A stretch of 64,000 nucleotides of DNA from Amphiduros pacificus (lineage: Eukaryota; Annelida; Polychaeta; Phyllodocida; Hesionidae): contig OX439008.1 in the NCBI GenBank assembly GCA_949316495.1, positions 13,039,532 through 13,103,531 on the forward strand, read 5' to 3'. Numbering within the stretch: the first letter of the stretch is position 1; the number at the start of each line of letters is the position of its first letter. Shown in pieces: positions 34,980 to 47,946 of this stretch. The position numbers and the translations under genes were made by a program. The notes beneath the pieces were generated by a model. The model was not told where the DNA came from and made no database searches. It worked only from the letters and a program-made list of their open reading frames with translations.

Positions 34980-36193
34980 AGCATTCATGAAACCTGGAAG
35001 GTTCCAGGCGATTTTACAGTGGTTTAAGGTATCTGAAAACAATATATGATCTTAAAATTGACATACATACAGGCTATCTGTCTGAAATCCACTAAAGAAC
35101 ATCTGCCCTGAGAATTATGATTTTTTGTGACCACCAAGTACTGCCAGTACTAAACAGGAAGTGTGTTGTGTGACATTGACCTTTGACCTGTCAGGGGGCT
35201 CCGTAAGTCACAGGAGGTGTTGTTTACCAATTGTCAAAATTGGAGCAACACATTTTTGGCCGTTTTTTTCCACTTTTTAGAGAATGAATTGAAAGATAAC
35301 ACTTATCATGATGATAGTGCCTTTTCTTGGCTTTCTTTTGGTGGTAAATTGATTAAAAACGGATGAATATTTCTGAAGTTATAAATGAAGAAAAATCATT
35401 ATTTTTTATATTATATATGTTTGCAAAAAAAAGTTTAAAAAAATTCTATACAGCCCAGCTTTTAAGGTGGAATCCATGCAGCCTTTGATGTCTTCCCATT
35501 CAGTGGTGTGAAAAACCCCAAATTTCATCAAAGAGGGTCAAATCATAAATTTTACTGATACCAATTATCAGCATTCACAGTTTTGCCATTCAAAGTCCTT
35601 GTGATTTAAGGCCAAACCAGTGATCAAAGGGTTTAATGTCACTTTTTCAATACCATGGCCTTTACGTTAAGGGGGATTCCATGCAGCCTTTGAGTCATGT
35701 CTTCCCTTTTTGACAGAAAAGTTTTCACATGCATAAGATACTTTTCAAATAAAGAGTATACTTTTCCCATAAATGATATATCTTTCACAACCATAAGATA
35801 TTTGTCACAACCATAAAATATTTTTCACAACCATGAGTTATTTCATTGATTCAAATAATATTAAAATAATCTTATGTTGTTCTGAAGTATACTCCTGGCA
35901 ATAAATTGATAAATTGTACAAAACATCTCCACCCTGTTTCCCAAGCTGGACAGGTGCACAACTGCTAACTCATTAGGTGTTTACACAAGATCACAGACCA
36001 GCTAAACAAAGCTTGTTGACAAAGTGTTTAATTGCTGGTGTCGGTTTCAGCAGACAACTGATCAACTTTCAAGTGCCACAGAAAGTTGTTAACAGAGAAT
36101 ATTTTGGGTACTACTACATAAAAGCACTGTTTAGGGTATAAACATTCATGTCATGTAAAAAAATGTGTCTGAAAGTCAGGTTTCATGAATGCT
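34980..36193. mobile_element. Non-autonomous TTAA-type DNA transposon (MITE-like), 1214 bp
   Basis: Perfect 17 bp terminal inverted repeats, AGCATTCATGAAACCTG at the left and its complement at the right, flanked by TTAA (34976-34979 and 36194-36197). Removing the element and one TTAA restores the LINE reading GENVFNLDIVNQYKYLGI across the site. No transposase ORF. An internal motif CCATGCAGCCTTTGA occurs near 35474 and 35670. TTAA duplication suggests a piggyBac-type source, but the ends do not begin with the CCC typical of that group. Confidence 0.85.
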
Positions 36194-36679
36194 TTAATTT
36201 AGATATTGTGAACCAATATAAATACCTTGGAATTATCCTTAATGAATATCTTGACTTTGAAATTACTGCCAAAGTTTTGGCTGAGTCAGCTGGGTAAAGG
36301 TATAGCTAAGAGTAAACATTTTTCAGATATTGGCTTTAAAACATCTGAAAAGATGTTTGAATCTGGTGTTTTACCTATTCTAGACTATAGTTCTGAGATA
36401 TGGGGATATATACATTTTCGTATTTCTGACTCTGTTCAGGAGAGAGCAATTAGATATTACATAGGAAATCATAGATTTACTCCTTGACCTGCATTCAGAG
36501 GTGAGGTTGGTTGGTGTCATACACAAAGTGTATGTTGGGTTAATATGATAAGATTTTGGAATAGACTTATTAATATGTTTAACAAGAAAGATATATGAAG
36601 TGAAACTTGATGACCCAGAAGATTGTGGACATAAATTCCGTTCTAACAAGAATCTCGGAATTGCATTCTTGGCGTGTAT

Positions 36680-36900
36680 AATAGCAGGAGGTCTCATGAA
36701 AGAAAAGAAGCAGGAAACACAGGAGACACACTCTGACCAATAGCAGGAGGTCTCATGAAAGACAAGAAGCAGGAGACACAGGAACCACACTCTGACCAAT
36801 AGCGGGAGGTCTCATGAAAGACAAGAAGCAGGAAACACAGGAGCCACACTCTGACCAATAGCAGATCTCATGAAAGAAACACTGGATCCACACTTTGACC
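36680..36900. repeat. 59 bp minisatellite, about 3.75 units
   Basis: Unit begins AATAGCAGGAGGTCTCATGA and ends CCACACTCTGACC; the last unit is shortened. Confidence 0.93.
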
Positions 36901-37502
36901 AACAGCAGAAATTCAGGCTCTGACTTCTAAATAATCACATCAAAACTTGTTTGAGACAAAAGGTCATAAGAAGCCTACATTTGACTGGTTCACACTGTTA
37001 ATATTAATTTATTCAATTTAGCACAGGAAGAAACCAGAGACTAGCCAGCATGATAATAGGCACATTGACAATGTATGTCACCGATTTCATAGAGTTTAAT
37101 GGCACAAGATAGAAAAAACTTCAATAAATAAACCATGCCTACATTTGTATTAGCCAAATTAGACAACTAATGAGAAATAATTAAATTGGTAACTTTATGA
37201 ATGCAATAAGGTCCAGAAAATAATATCAGATAAAAAGATTTAAATAGTGGTATTATGTAATATCCATACTATAATAAAATGAAATCAGAATTATAAAAAA
37301 AGCTGTTTGCTGGACCAAATTTTCACTGAGGTGAAAATAGTATTTTTCATTATACAATATTTAAAACTTTTGCTTCCGTAATATGAATTAATGTAAAATT
37401 TGAAGGCTGTCATGCAAAGTAGAAAAATTATAATTAATAAAGGGATACTTTACAAGTTTTTATTTGCTTCATGATTGACATCACCTCATAAATTATATCT
37501 TG
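36901..37502. other. Intergenic, AT-rich, nothing recognised
   Basis: No supported gene or repeat before the second copy of the 27-29 bp minisatellite. Confidence 0.4.
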
Positions 37503-38594
37503 TGGAGATGATATCAGGGACACAAAGAAAGGGGAGATGATATTAGGCACAAGGTAAGGAGAGATGATATCCGGCACAAGGTAAGGGGAGATGATATCAA
37601 GTGCACAAGGTAAGGGGAGATGATATTAGGCACAAGGTAAGGGGACATGATATTAGGGGCACAAGGTAAGGGGAGATGATATTTGGGGCACAAGGTAAGG
37701 GGAGATGATATTTGGGGCACAAGGTAAGGGGAGATGATATTAGGCACAAGGTAAGGGGAGATGATTTTAGGGGCACAAGGAAAGGGGAGATGATATCAAG
37801 TGCACAAGGTAAGGAGAGATGATATTAGGGGCACAAGGTAAGGAGAGATGATATCAGGCACAAGGTAAGGGGAGATGATATCAGGCACAAGGTAAGGGGA
37901 GATGATATCGGGGCACAAGGTAAGGGGACATGATATCAGGCACAAGGTAAGAGGAGATGATATCAGGCACAAGGTAAGGGGACATGATATCAGGCACAAA
38001 GTAAGGGGAGATGATATTAGGGGCACAAGGTAAGGGGAGATGATATTAGGGGCACAAGGTAAGGGGACTTGATATCAGGCACAAAGTAAGCGGAGATGAT
38101 ATTAGGGGCACAAGGTAAGGGGACATGATATCAGGGGCACAAGGTAAGGGGAGATGATATTAGGGGCACAAGGTAAGGGGAGATGATATTAGGGGCACAA
38201 GGTAAGGGGAGATGATATTAGGGGCACAAGGTAAGGGGAGGTGATATTAGGGGCACAAGGAAAGGCATGACATCGGAGGCACAAGGAAAAAGGAGATATC
38301 AAGTGCACAAGGAAAAAGATATTAGGGGCACAAGGAAAAGGAGATTATATCGGGTGTACAAAGAAAGGAGTGACATCAGAGGCACAAGGGAAGGGGGAAG
38401 GGGTGACATCCGAGGCACAAGGGAAGGGGAGACATCAGAGGCACAAGGAAAGGGGAGACATCAGAGGCATAAGGGAAGGGGAGATATCGGAGGCAAAAGG
38501 GAAGGGGAGACATCAGAGGCACAAGGGAAGGGGAGATATAAGAGGCACAAGAGAAGGGGAGACATCAGAGGCACAAAGAAAGGGGAGATGGTGT
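37503..38594. repeat. 27-29 bp minisatellite, second array
   Basis: Same units and the same order of subtypes as 1-4330: GGTAAGGGGAGATGATAT units first, then the TATCAAGTGCACAAGG / GGAAAAAGATATTAGG transition, then GGGAAGGGGAGACATCAGA units. About a quarter of the length of the first array. Confidence 0.97.
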
Positions 38595-39310
38595 CCTGGG
38601 GACTGTAAAAGGAGAGATATCATGGAAAGGGGAGTAAAAGCTTGGAAATAATCAGGGTGCATAGAAAGAAGGGGAAATGATACTAGGTGCACTGGAGAGT
38701 TGACTCTTTATATTTTTGAAAAAAAATTTAAATGACAAACAAAAATTGGAAAAAAACAAGAGACCCATATTAATGTAATTAATTTTAAAAATTTATTAGT
38801 AAAACCTTGTTTCACCTCTTTAACAATGTACAAGGTGTTATGCAACTTTTTCACAAAGGACTACTCTTGTTGTGTATAAACTTTGCATTCAGGGACAAAG
38901 TCCTTGCCGCAAATACAAATCTACCTTCTGACAAAAAGCCAAGTCTTGTAGATATACAAAGGTTTGAGAACCTACTCAAAAATGAGTAAATTTCACAACT
39001 ACAGATATCTCCCAATATTTCTGTAATGAATATATAAGACAGATGGCTATTGGACTTGACAATTGCCAATATTTGGTACATTCAGTTTTATCAGTTCACA
39101 TCCAGTAATGTCTAACAGATTTGTAGAAAGCTTTGTAAAATGATATGCCTGAAAGATAAATATAAGCTTTAAGAAGCTTTTTTTCAACAAAGTAAAACTA
39201 ATTACTAACAGAAGTAAAAACTTAAAGAAACAAATTAAATGAATCACAAAAACAAAATAACTTCTGGAAGCTGCTATTGACATCATAAATCCCAGATAAG
39301 ACTAAGACTG
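38595..39310. repeat. Duplicated spacer, copy of 4331-5041
   Basis: Collinear with 4331-5041 in the same orientation, differing by scattered substitutions and one small replacement near 39107-39120. The small shared ORF is 38807-38989 here. Confidence 0.85.
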
Positions 39311-40494
39311 ATAGTGAGAGGCCCCATGTGGGTAACATGAAGGCCTTCCCCGAGAGTATCACATACATGTAGGACACAGACCCACAGTGAGAGGCCCCAT
39401 GTGGGTAACACAAGGCCTTCCCCAGAGAGTATCACATACATGTAGGACACAGACCTGTAGTGAGAGGCCCCATGTGGGTAACACGAGGCCTTCCCCAGAG
39501 AGTATCACATACATGTTGGACACAGACCCACAGTGAGAGGCCCCATGTGGTTAATACGAGGCCTTCCCCAGAAAGTATCACATACATGTAGGACACAGAC
39601 CTGTAGTGAGAGGCCCCATGTGGGTAACATGAGGCCTTCCCAAGAGAGTATCACATACATGTAGGACAAAGACCCACAGTGAGAGGCCCCATATGGGTAA
39701 CACGAGGCCTTCCCTAGAGAGTATAACATACATGTAGGACACAGACCTGTAGTGAGAGGCCCCATGTGGGTAACACGAGGCCTTCCCCAGAAGAGTATCA
39801 CATACATGTAGGACACAGACCTGTAGTGAGAGGCCCCATGTGGGTAACATGAGGCCTTCCCTAGAGAGTATCACATATATGTGGGACACAGACCCACAGT
39901 GAGAGGCCCCATGTGGGTAACATGAGGCCTTCCCCAGAAGAGTATCACATACATGTAGGACACAGACCTGTAGTGGGAGGCCCCATATGGGTAAAACAAG
40001 GCCTTCCCCAGAGAGTATCACATACATGTAGGACACCCACTGTGAGAGGCCCCATGTGGGTAACACAAGGTTTTCTCCTGAGAGTATCACATATATGTAG
40101 GACACAGACCCACAGTGAGAGGCCCCATGTGGGTAACATGAGGCCTTCCCTAGAGAGTATCACATATATGTGGGACACAGACCCACAGTGAGAGGCCCCA
40201 TGTGGGTAACATGAGGCCTTCCCCAGAAGAGTATCACATACATGTAGGACACAGACCTGTAGTGAGAGGCCCCATGTGGGTAACACGAGGCCTTCGCCAG
40301 AGAGTATCACATACATGTAGGACACAGACCCACAGTGAGAGGCCCTATATGGGTAACACAATGCCTTCCCCAGAGAGTATCACATACATGTAGGACACCC
40401 ACAGTGAGAGGCCCCATGTGGGTAACATGAGGCCTTCCCCGAGAGTATCACATACATGTAGGACACAGACCTGTAGTGAGGCCCCATATGGGCG
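39311..40494. repeat. 73 bp minisatellite, about 16 units
   Basis: Same unit as 5042-5314. Units alternate between ACAGACCCACAGTG and ACAGACCTGTAGTG junctions, and a longer block recurs at 39840 and 40130 (CCTAGAGAGTATCACATATA), which points to expansion by multi-unit duplication. Minus-strand frames through it are artefacts. Confidence 0.96.
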
Positions 40495-43400
40495 ACACAT
40501 TCTGTTGGGAGGATGACAACTTGATAATCTTTCCATGTTGTTTTGACTGTCAATGATCAAAAGAAATATGAACACAGAATGTTAAGTAGACAAATGATAT
40601 GTATATAATCATTAGGTGTACAATCAAAATACCTTGAGGCTTAAATTCTGCACAAAAGCTGTTTGCAGTATGTACACTAAATCTAGCCAGCTAAATGAAC
40701 ATTGTCATTGTGAAATAATTTAATAATTACAATTAATCAACAATATAATACATTATCTTACATTTTTTTCTCTAAGAACTGAAAAACATTGCTTTACAGA
40801 TTTATATATATTTTTTTCAAACAATTACATCATATATTGAGCTAAGATAAATTGGATGAGAATTTCAGTGGTAAATATCTATCTGAATAACCCAGACCCA
40901 AGTAATTTTAATAGCAACTGAGATCTGAATTAGCATTAATATATATATATATATTAATATTCACTTATTTATTCTTTTGAGATTTCTTATTCAAACATAA
41001 ACATTTAATAGACCTACCTATTGGTTTATTAATTTATTAAGACAGAATACAGGCCACACTAATTGGTTTTGCTTCGAAGACCCTCACTTGAAATATATGC
41101 TTTAATTTGACTCTCAATAGGGCACATTTGAAAAGGACACAGTTTGGAAGGTAATAAAATGGGTCTTTTTTAGTTAGAACTAAGATACAATGACATGTTT
41201 GTAGTGTGGCCTTTGACAAAGTGTCTGACTTAGCAGAATTGAGCAGTTGCTGTTGGCACCACAATCACACCAAGAATAATACAAAGACAAGTCAACCATT
41301 AAATCTCAGAATACCAAATAAAAAAAGGGTTATATGACAGATTATATCTGTGATGGTCTTTCTCGAGACCTCCCTTCAGAATAGAATCAGTAGAATCATT
41401 GACAGGGGAATGTCTACTGGTAATAAATGATATTCAACTCTGTATTCTACTAATATTCCTGTTTTGGAAAACTGGTAAAGATATATGATTATTGCTGCAA
41501 ACAAAGAAAAGATTATTATGGACAGAGAGAGATCTGAAGAGATTAGTAATATGGCACAAATACTTGTCAAAAATTCAGAAGCAACTATCTTTATCAAATA
41601 TATTACCCTAAGAGTAAACATGCTCAGAAAATATATGATACTACACACACAACAATTTTAATAACTAGTCTTGCACTCAAACTATAATATCAAAGTTACA
41701 AATCATCCAATCAATCAACAAGATGAACTGTCAATCATAATCTGCCTGTCAAAACCAGTAACAGCTGTCAATCAAAATTATAAACATGAAGACTTCAATC
41801 ATTACAGCACCTCTATGTAATGGGTTCTCATTATGCAAAACTCTTCTGTACACTACTGACCTCTAGTGGCCAACTACAATTCTAATCTACAGTCAACAAA
41901 TCAGATATAATCATGGTTCTGTTTTTCTTCTTCACACCTCTGTCACATATATTCTCAAAAGTAGGTCACAAAGCAGAACCTGAAATGTGATGAGTGCAAT
42001 GCAGAGACAGGAGAAAGTTGATACAGCCTTGAGCCGAGTCATGGCATGGCAAGCAAGACAAGTGCAGTAAATCATGATTCAAGATTTATCTTGGATTCTC
42101 AGCATGACCAGATGTTTCCACTATCATCAACATTATCAAATAACATGTACTGCAGCAATTTGCATCCCCCAACTTTCTCCCAAACTCCATAATCAATTAG
42201 GTTAAAAAGACGTTAATTTCAGTTTCCTTGCATGAACGCAAGAATCCTATCCCTTTGTGGGAGTGATAAGGTCTCTTGGATGAGGTGAAAATTTCTTATC
42301 TTAAGATTTGTTGAATTTCAATTCTTTGTTCATATGACAAAAAAGAAATCAAGGTAATTGTACCATGACTATTTGTCCCCAAAGATTCAGAAACATGGAA
42401 TATCAGAAAAGTCTCATAAAATGTGTCTTGTCACAAATTCAGATACATTTTAAGAGGCATACATTCCAGCGAATGGCTCGGCTCTTGGATGTGCAGTTTA
42501 TCAATCTGCATAAATAAATCCTCCATTGTGGCCATTCCGTGAAGCCTATTTCTTGGCATGCAGGACTTGACATTGAACTTTGTGTATAAAACATAATATA
42601 TTACTTTGCATGGCTATAATACAATATAAACAGACGATGCAGTTCCCTTCTTAGTCTCTGACCCTCTCTATCCCACCATAAGTGATGCAATATGCACAGA
42701 TGTGGTAACAGAGTTAGCAATGTTTACATATCAGTTTAAAATTACCACAGACATCTTGCCAGCTATTTGTGATGACTCTCACTAATCATTATCTTAACAA
42801 GTTGTGTCACGGAATAGTTTAAATGTTGTTCTGATCATCTAGATTGTCGAGTTTAACTGATTTAATTATTGAACTGTGTATTTCTGGTGCTGACAGATGT
42901 CGCATGGCTAGCAATGTTGTTTGCATAGACACACCTTAAAGCCTCTACAAATCTTATACATTTACAAATTGCCTTGTTTAAAGTCACATATATTTAACCT
43001 CGGCATTAATGTGTTTTTTTTCCTAACCAGTACAACAAATTTAATTTAATTTAAATTAAATTGTGAAATATCTATAATACAATGACAAGATGTTATGTTA
43101 CAAACAGCTTGAGTGCAACCAAAATTGTCACATCAATATAGAAATCCATTATGTTTAGGATTTAAACAGTTGTCTAAAAACAAGTCATAAATGTAAAAAA
43201 AATAACATTAAAAGCATTTTGCTTTACATATTGTGGTTATCTTATTTGTAATATTAATGACTAGAATTATTACTATGTCTTGTTGCAGTATAATAATTAT
43301 GTTGTAACCCTTGAGCTCCTAAGATTAGTATTCAGTATCTATACATTATGCCATTTTCTCACAAATAACAAGAAATGATTCTTGCCTTCACACAAAACAT

Positions 43401-44471
43401 ACAAAAATATCCAAGTCAATCAATGATTTGAAAATCCTTCCTACGAATCTGGTTTGCAAAATATCTAAGTGACCACTTATCTTAACCCTTGATATCTATA
43501 TATATATATATATGTGATCACAATCAAGTCTGCCATGGTAATTAACAAAAAATATGCCATTGTAATTTTAAACTAATTTCATTTCAATTTTGAACTTTTC
43601 CCAAGTGTAATTCAGACAGTGTCTTTGGATAAATACACTACCAGTTACAAATGTCACTGTTACTTATAAATGCAACATTTGGTATTCATTCTCCACATCA
43701 ATATTGAAGTGACAAATGTCTTTAACATGTAATTTAAATATACAAATATATGCAATAAATCTATGATCACCATGAACATGTCATAGAATCATCATTTTAG
43801 GTAGAGAATCATACCTTAATCAAACACCAAAATAGCTAATGATAAAAGTTGTATTAAGGAGATATTTAACATATCATAATACATTTTCAATGGGCGGTAA
43901 GAATACTACAATATTTGTGATATGGAAAGTAATTTAACATAAAATGCTGACTTGGTATTTTCCCAGATTGTGCTGTATTCTGTACTCAATTATTTTTAAA
44001 GTTTTCTGTAAATGATGCCATTGGAATAATAAAATAAGCCGTTCCGTTGACTAATCTAACCCAAATCTCTGTCAAATTTGGCAGTTTTATATTCCGTGGA
44101 AAGCACAGTGCTTTGTATAACAATATATGACCTTCATAAAACGACAGGTCCCAGTCCCCTTAATAAGAGACCCTCAAACTTTTAAATTGTTATACTCTGT
44201 TGTCCCAAGCTTCTTTGAAATGGTTGGACACTTTTCAAAGGCACAAGGTTTTTGTCTCCTAACAATTATATGATCACTCTCCTAAAGCATATTGGCTCAC
44301 TGTATATATTCAGGTTTGTTTTTGATGGGTTCTATTGCATGACTAAACTTGAATAATTGTCAATTTTGCTTTTTTCGGAGACGAAAAGTAAGAGATTTGC
44401 ATTAGATGTGTTGTGAATCTTGTATTAGGTATAGTGGGTGTTCAGAGCCCCCTGGTGTGGATTGGGTGATG
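40495..44471. other. Gene-free DNA downstream of FHIP1, including its 3' UTR
   Basis: About 4 kb of AT-rich sequence with no supported gene on either strand. The 3' UTR of the minus-strand FHIP1 gene should start at 44471. AATAAA on the minus strand appears only far away (about 40967 and 41025), so the polyadenylation site is not fixed. Short TA-dinucleotide runs lie near 40938 and 43496. Confidence 0.5.
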
Positions 44472-47400
44472 TCAGCTTGTAGGTGGTGAGGTGGTGCTAC
44501 TGTTGCTGTGTGCACTCTCGCAGTAACCCTCGTCCATACACAGCACCGCATGCTCTTGGGATAACGCAGCTAACTCCTTGACAAACTCCTCCAGAACCAG
44601 AGCGCAGTACACAGCATTCTTGGTTTTGACGCTCTCCATCTTGTCTCCCGCGGCCGAGGCGTCTCCTCCAGACGTGCGGTTGATGTACTTGGCACCTTTG
44701 CCGTCGCCTAGGAGTTGTAAGCGGGTATCCTTCACGCCAATCTGCTGCTTTCCTTTAGAACCCTGCTGCCTCCGGAACAGGAAGTCTCCCAGCATGCTCC
44801 CGGAACGCTTCTTCTCAGCTGAGCATCAAAGGGAAGGGAAACTCATTTATAATTGTGAAATTATGGAAAATGAATCCATATATTTCTGGGAACAAAGCTT
44901 ACATTTGATAATCATCGTCAAATTTACCACAAAAATTTTATTATTTTTTTATTATACTTTCAAATACACCAATGTAAAAGAATATGCCAAAGTAATCGTT
45001 GCCATTTTTTGGGGGTTATTTATTACTTTCAATTACATCAAAGTATAAGAAAACACCAAATTAATGGACAAACTTGATGTGGATGAATTTAGCATTGATA
45101 AATTAAGTCTTTTGTGTTTTCATGTAATAACTTAATTTGCAAAAACTGAAAATTGAGCTCAAAGCCATTTGTATATATATGTATAAAAGTGGAGTCGGTG
45201 ACTGTATGTGCTTACATTTATGTGGTTCAATGTGAGGGCGGGCCATCTGAGTGGGAGGGAGGGATATGGTGCTGTCGCTACGTTGTCTGCCTCCGTCACC
45301 CTGCATGTGCGACTCCTCACGCCATGACAGGAAGCGTCGCGCTCGCAGCAGTAACTGCTCAAAGTCCTTGACGGTGTAGGAGTAGCAGTCCACTTTATGC
45401 TTCACAGACCCAAGCACCTGCAACAACAATCATGGAACAATTTTTACATTCAATACATCAATATATTCCAACCTTTTAGATTCAATCATTTTTTTACACA
45501 TTTGAACATTTGCCGTGACAACTTTCAGAAATGATGGCGAATGGGCAAAGCATTTAATAATTTACATTATTGATAGTAATACTAAAAGCTATGGACTGCA
45601 TCAAATACAGGGAACCTGTGACTATTATCTAATTTTATATGAAAATATACAAAATGATGCGAACAAAAAACTGTTTCCACTGCATGCTGGGTACCCCTGT
45701 TCTACTCGATACTAACACTGTGCTAAACAAAGAAATTGTTACCACCACATCCACATGACCTCAATTGTTATCCTAGAATCTGACATGTTTCCACCTCCGG
45801 TGGGACACAATAAATAGTCAGTGATATCCTGGCTACAAAATACGTGGATATGACTAAGATTACCTGTACAAGAGACTTGACTGTGGGCTGGAACACGAGG
45901 CTGTGGTTGAGCAGGAATGAGCGCAGCAGTGGCTGGGGGTAGCAAGCGAGCCGCGTGATCACTCCCGTCAGCAGCAGGTTCACATACAGAGAGTTCTGCA
46001 TCATGGTTTCCAACTTGTTGAGGATGGCAGAGAGAAAGGGACCTAAAATATAAAACATCAGTAAAACAAGGGGTTTATGGTTAAATATGGTCTTCTCTAT
46101 CTTGATCAGGAAATTTAAATGATAATTCTGAAAGTTATTATGGAAATCTGATTGGATATTTTTTTTGTAATTTTATAATTGCACTTAAGATTACAGATAT
46201 GTCACAAAAATAAAGCCTCTCACATCTCATGAGGTTATTTTATTTGTTTTCTATATCAATTTGAAGCAGTCACATACCAATATTGGGGGTGCCAAGTGAG
46301 TATTTGGCTGGAGTGAATGTGGTGGCCAGGCTTGGTTTAAGAGGGGCGAAAGCGGACAATGGTTCTGAGCTAGATCTTGGACGATCCATTTCTGACACGG
46401 ATGAGCTCCGATGTGGCATTGTTTCCAGAGCCCTCTTGACTGAACTGTCAGATTCAAATTCTGATAATTTGTCCTCTAATGATACATCACTAAGTCTGGT
46501 CTCCATTTGGTTGCTTTCTGCAGGTTTGGACTGGATTGGACTTGGCAGGGATCCATCAGAACTGGACCGTAACCGATTTGGGCTGGTTTTGCTTGCGTTT
46601 GGTTTTATAATGTCAGTTGCATGATCTGTTGAAGCGATATCTGTAAACTTTGGCAGTTCTTCTGTTGATGATTTAACACTAGGTGACCTTGATGTTGACT
46701 TTCCTGTTCGACTGTCTGTCTGTTTAAGGTCATTTATAAGCTCGTCTATTTCGTGAATGCTATCTTCAATATTATCACAGAACTCTACAGGTGTCTTGAT
46801 TCTCTTAAGTGACAACAGAAATGTATTGAAATCCATTGAGTCAAAGTTATCGTTTAGTGGTGAGTCACTGCGGCTTGCAGGATTCTCCCCACTGTTTTGT
46901 ACATTATCTGTGTTGGATGAGCTCCCTGATAAAGCGCTGTCTGCTTCCGACGTCACAGACTCTGCATAACTGTCCTTCTGTGAAGTGTGGAGCTTCGAGC
47001 CCTCGGGGATGATCGGCAACTTGCTTGTATCATCCACTTTGTGACTGCTCTCTTTGGTTGGCGTACTTGACCTCACACCCTCCTCCGTGCTGCCACCTGG
47101 TGGATTCTCCAGATTCCTCGGACTATTACCAGGTGACTGGCCATGTGACTCTATCTTAATGGTGTCACTAGTTTCCTCAAAATGGACTTTATTTGTCAAC
47201 TGTTTATGAGCGTTTAGGAACACTGATCCATGTGGTTCAGCGGAGGGTGTTACTACGGGAGTGGCATCGCTGTCTGCGATGGTTCCGCTGTCATCCGCAG
47301 GACTGTCGTCTATCAGACTTGTTGGTGGTGGTTTCTCACCATCATATGTGAAGCTCCAGCAGCGGCACGCATTGGCACAGTGCTGGATCTTAGTGTGAGC

Positions 47401-47915
47401 TTCCTCTAGGTACTCCATATAACTCGTCTCAAAGTGCTCCAGCTTGCTGCCCAGCCCACCGTGCGAAACGGGTCTACTCAACACCTCTGGGGATGAACTC
47501 CTGTCAAAAGAAACACTCAAATCTTAGCAAAGGTTTGAACTTTCTCTCAATTATTGTCATATCTGCATTCAATAATAATCTCTGCACTCAATGCTGGTGT
47601 ACCATGTTGAACACAAATATTCAAGTAACGTTAAAAAATACCACATTTCTCCTGAGGAGTGATTCCTTATATTTGCCCCTTCCTCATGAAAACCTTTCAA
47701 TAATTCAATCTCAAGGCTTTTGTAGCTTTTAAGAGTTTACAAACTGGATTTCACAAAGACAGACAATCACATTGGTAAGCAGGAGAGACTTGGTGTAGAT
47801 ACCGTAATACAGCACATATTGATGTCTAGAAGTATGGTGCACACGATGCTGACACACAATGCTACACTCAGTCACATATCAATAGCACACTCATGTCTAA
47901 CAGGCCACATTTATC

Positions 47916-47946
<31 letters not shown>

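Larger units (their letters stand above)
31890..36660 (+). mobile_element. Old CR1-superfamily LINE broken by two later insertions
   Basis: Plus-strand remnants in element order. Endonuclease 31890-32335 (ILCLYLPPAESVRG, FICGDVNSCIG, LNGRITPELNDFTFF). Linker 32460-33060 (KPYWCDKLTILWHKYI, YNPHEFWKVLTSLGPKQNK). RT 34420-34979 (NYRGISMLSCIFKVYSNII, VDEQNGFRTNRSCQDHIFSL, then KKAFDWVDRDLLF; the stretch before the catalytic Asp pair is deleted and the segment resumes at LLANNEEDLQ). The C-terminal part is 36194 to about 36660 (NQYKYLGIILNEYLDF, LPILDYSSEIWGY, QERAIRYYIG). Interruptions: repeat R1 at 33160-34413 and a TTAA-flanked element at 34980-36193. Degenerate; several frames. Confidence 0.82.

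Noticed and set aside
39505-40361. Open frames with repeated SYMYVILSGEGLVLPTWG-type segments
   Set aside because: Direct translation of the 73 bp minisatellite; the same protein pattern shifts frame between units.
44578-45048. 156-codon plus-strand ORF across the last FHIP1 exon and intron
   Set aside because: Antisense of a real exon plus AT-rich intron; the protein has no domain.
46283-46969. Plus-strand ORFs opposite the large FHIP1 exon
   Set aside because: Shadows of the minus-strand coding exon; no independent features.
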